A DNA stretch of 5,550 nt, taken from positions 9,788 to 15,337 of the forward strand of contig KL568583.1 of the NCBI GenBank assembly GCA_000715605.1. The letters run 5' to 3'. Position 1 is the stretch's first letter. Each line of letters opens with the position of its first letter. The notes under the pieces are model-generated. The model saw nothing but the letters and a program-made list of their open reading frames with translations, searched no databases and was not told the DNA's origin. This DNA is from Streptomyces speibonae (GTDB lineage Bacteria; Actinomycetota; Actinomycetes; Streptomycetales; Streptomycetaceae). Below, one piece after another: positions 5,453-5,550 of this stretch. Made by a program: the position numbers and the translations under genes.

Positions 5453-5489
5453 GAACGGGGCGTACCCAGTCGGGCACGTCCCGTTCGAC
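5450..5489. repeat. 40-nt inverted repeat forming a strong hairpin
   Basis: The arms 5450-5467 and 5472-5489 pair over 18 positions around the loop AGTC (5468-5471). Ten outer pairs are perfect (GTCGAACGGG with CCCGTTCGAC). Then come a G-T wobble (5460/5479), three pairs, one A-C mismatch (5464/5475), and three final C-G pairs. The hairpin ends 13 nt before the ATG at 5503. It may be the terminator of the reductase gene, since Streptomyces terminators often lack a T-run, or a leader structure or operator for the next gene. Confidence 0.85.
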
Positions 5490-5502
5490 GAAAGAGCCTT
5501 CC

Positions 5503-5550
5503 ATGACACAACCGGCACACCGGCGGCTCGGGCCGCTCAGAGCCCTGGGG
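5503..5550 (+). CDS. Possible start of an unidentified gene (cut by window end)
   Basis: An ATG at 5503 opens a frame that runs off the window after 16 residues (M-T-Q-P-A-H-R-R-L-G-P-L-R-A-L-G). A purine-rich GAAAGAG at 5490-5496 lies 6 nt upstream and could act as a weak ribosome binding site. The arginine-rich beginning could be the n-region of a signal peptide, but too little is present to judge. The codons ACA, CAA, GCA and AGA are unusual for the surrounding genes, which weakens the call. It does not resemble the start of NuoA, which I would expect further on in this region of a Streptomyces chromosome. Confidence 0.35.
   Translation, partial: MTQPAHRRLGPLRALG

Noticed and set aside
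5304..5504. A 66-codon minus-strand frame at the right end
   Set aside because: It runs through the hairpin and into the 3' end of the reductase gene, has no recognisable domain, and its start has no convincing upstream signals.

Overview
This is a high-GC actinobacterial chromosome segment, almost certainly from Streptomyces or a close relative. The codons have a strong G/C third-position bias, GTG starts are frequent, -10 boxes sit next to start codons, and the gene content matches the menaquinone region I recall from Streptomyces coelicolor (mqnC as SCO4550, menG as SCO4556). That synteny is from memory and was not checked here. The window begins at a contig edge: bases 1-16 are the end of the Nextera/Tn5 mosaic-end adapter, not genome.

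Layout. 17-360 (+): C-terminal part of an A24 prepilin peptidase. 430-1629 (+): mqnC, radical SAM cyclic dehypoxanthine futalosine synthase. 1637-2236 (+): a 199-residue protein built from the two edges of an amidohydrolase fold with most of the barrel and the metal-binding HxH missing; it is tightly coupled to mqnC. 2267-2962 (+): menG, demethylmenaquinone methyltransferase, probably read from a leaderless promoter. 2990-3349 (-): a small soluble protein with one PASTA domain. 3433-3957 (-): a RimJ/RimL-type GNAT acetyltransferase. 4055-5338 (+): an FAD-dependent geranylgeranyl-reductase-family enzyme, likely the one that saturates the menaquinone side chain. 5503-5550 (+): a possible start of another gene, preceded by a strong 40-nt hairpin.

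How it works together. Three plus-strand genes cover separate steps of one pathway: MqnC acts in the futalosine route to the naphthoquinone ring, MenG puts on the ring methyl group last, and the reductase probably hydrogenates isoprene units to give the partly saturated menaquinones typical of actinomycetes. The PASTA and GNAT genes lie on the opposite strand between menG and the reductase and have no evident pathway role.

I see no mobile element, CRISPR array, tRNA or rRNA, and no convincing new multi-gene system. The best leads are the barrel-less amidohydrolase relative beside mqnC, the hairpin before 5503, the probable leaderless menG promoter, and the adapter remnant.
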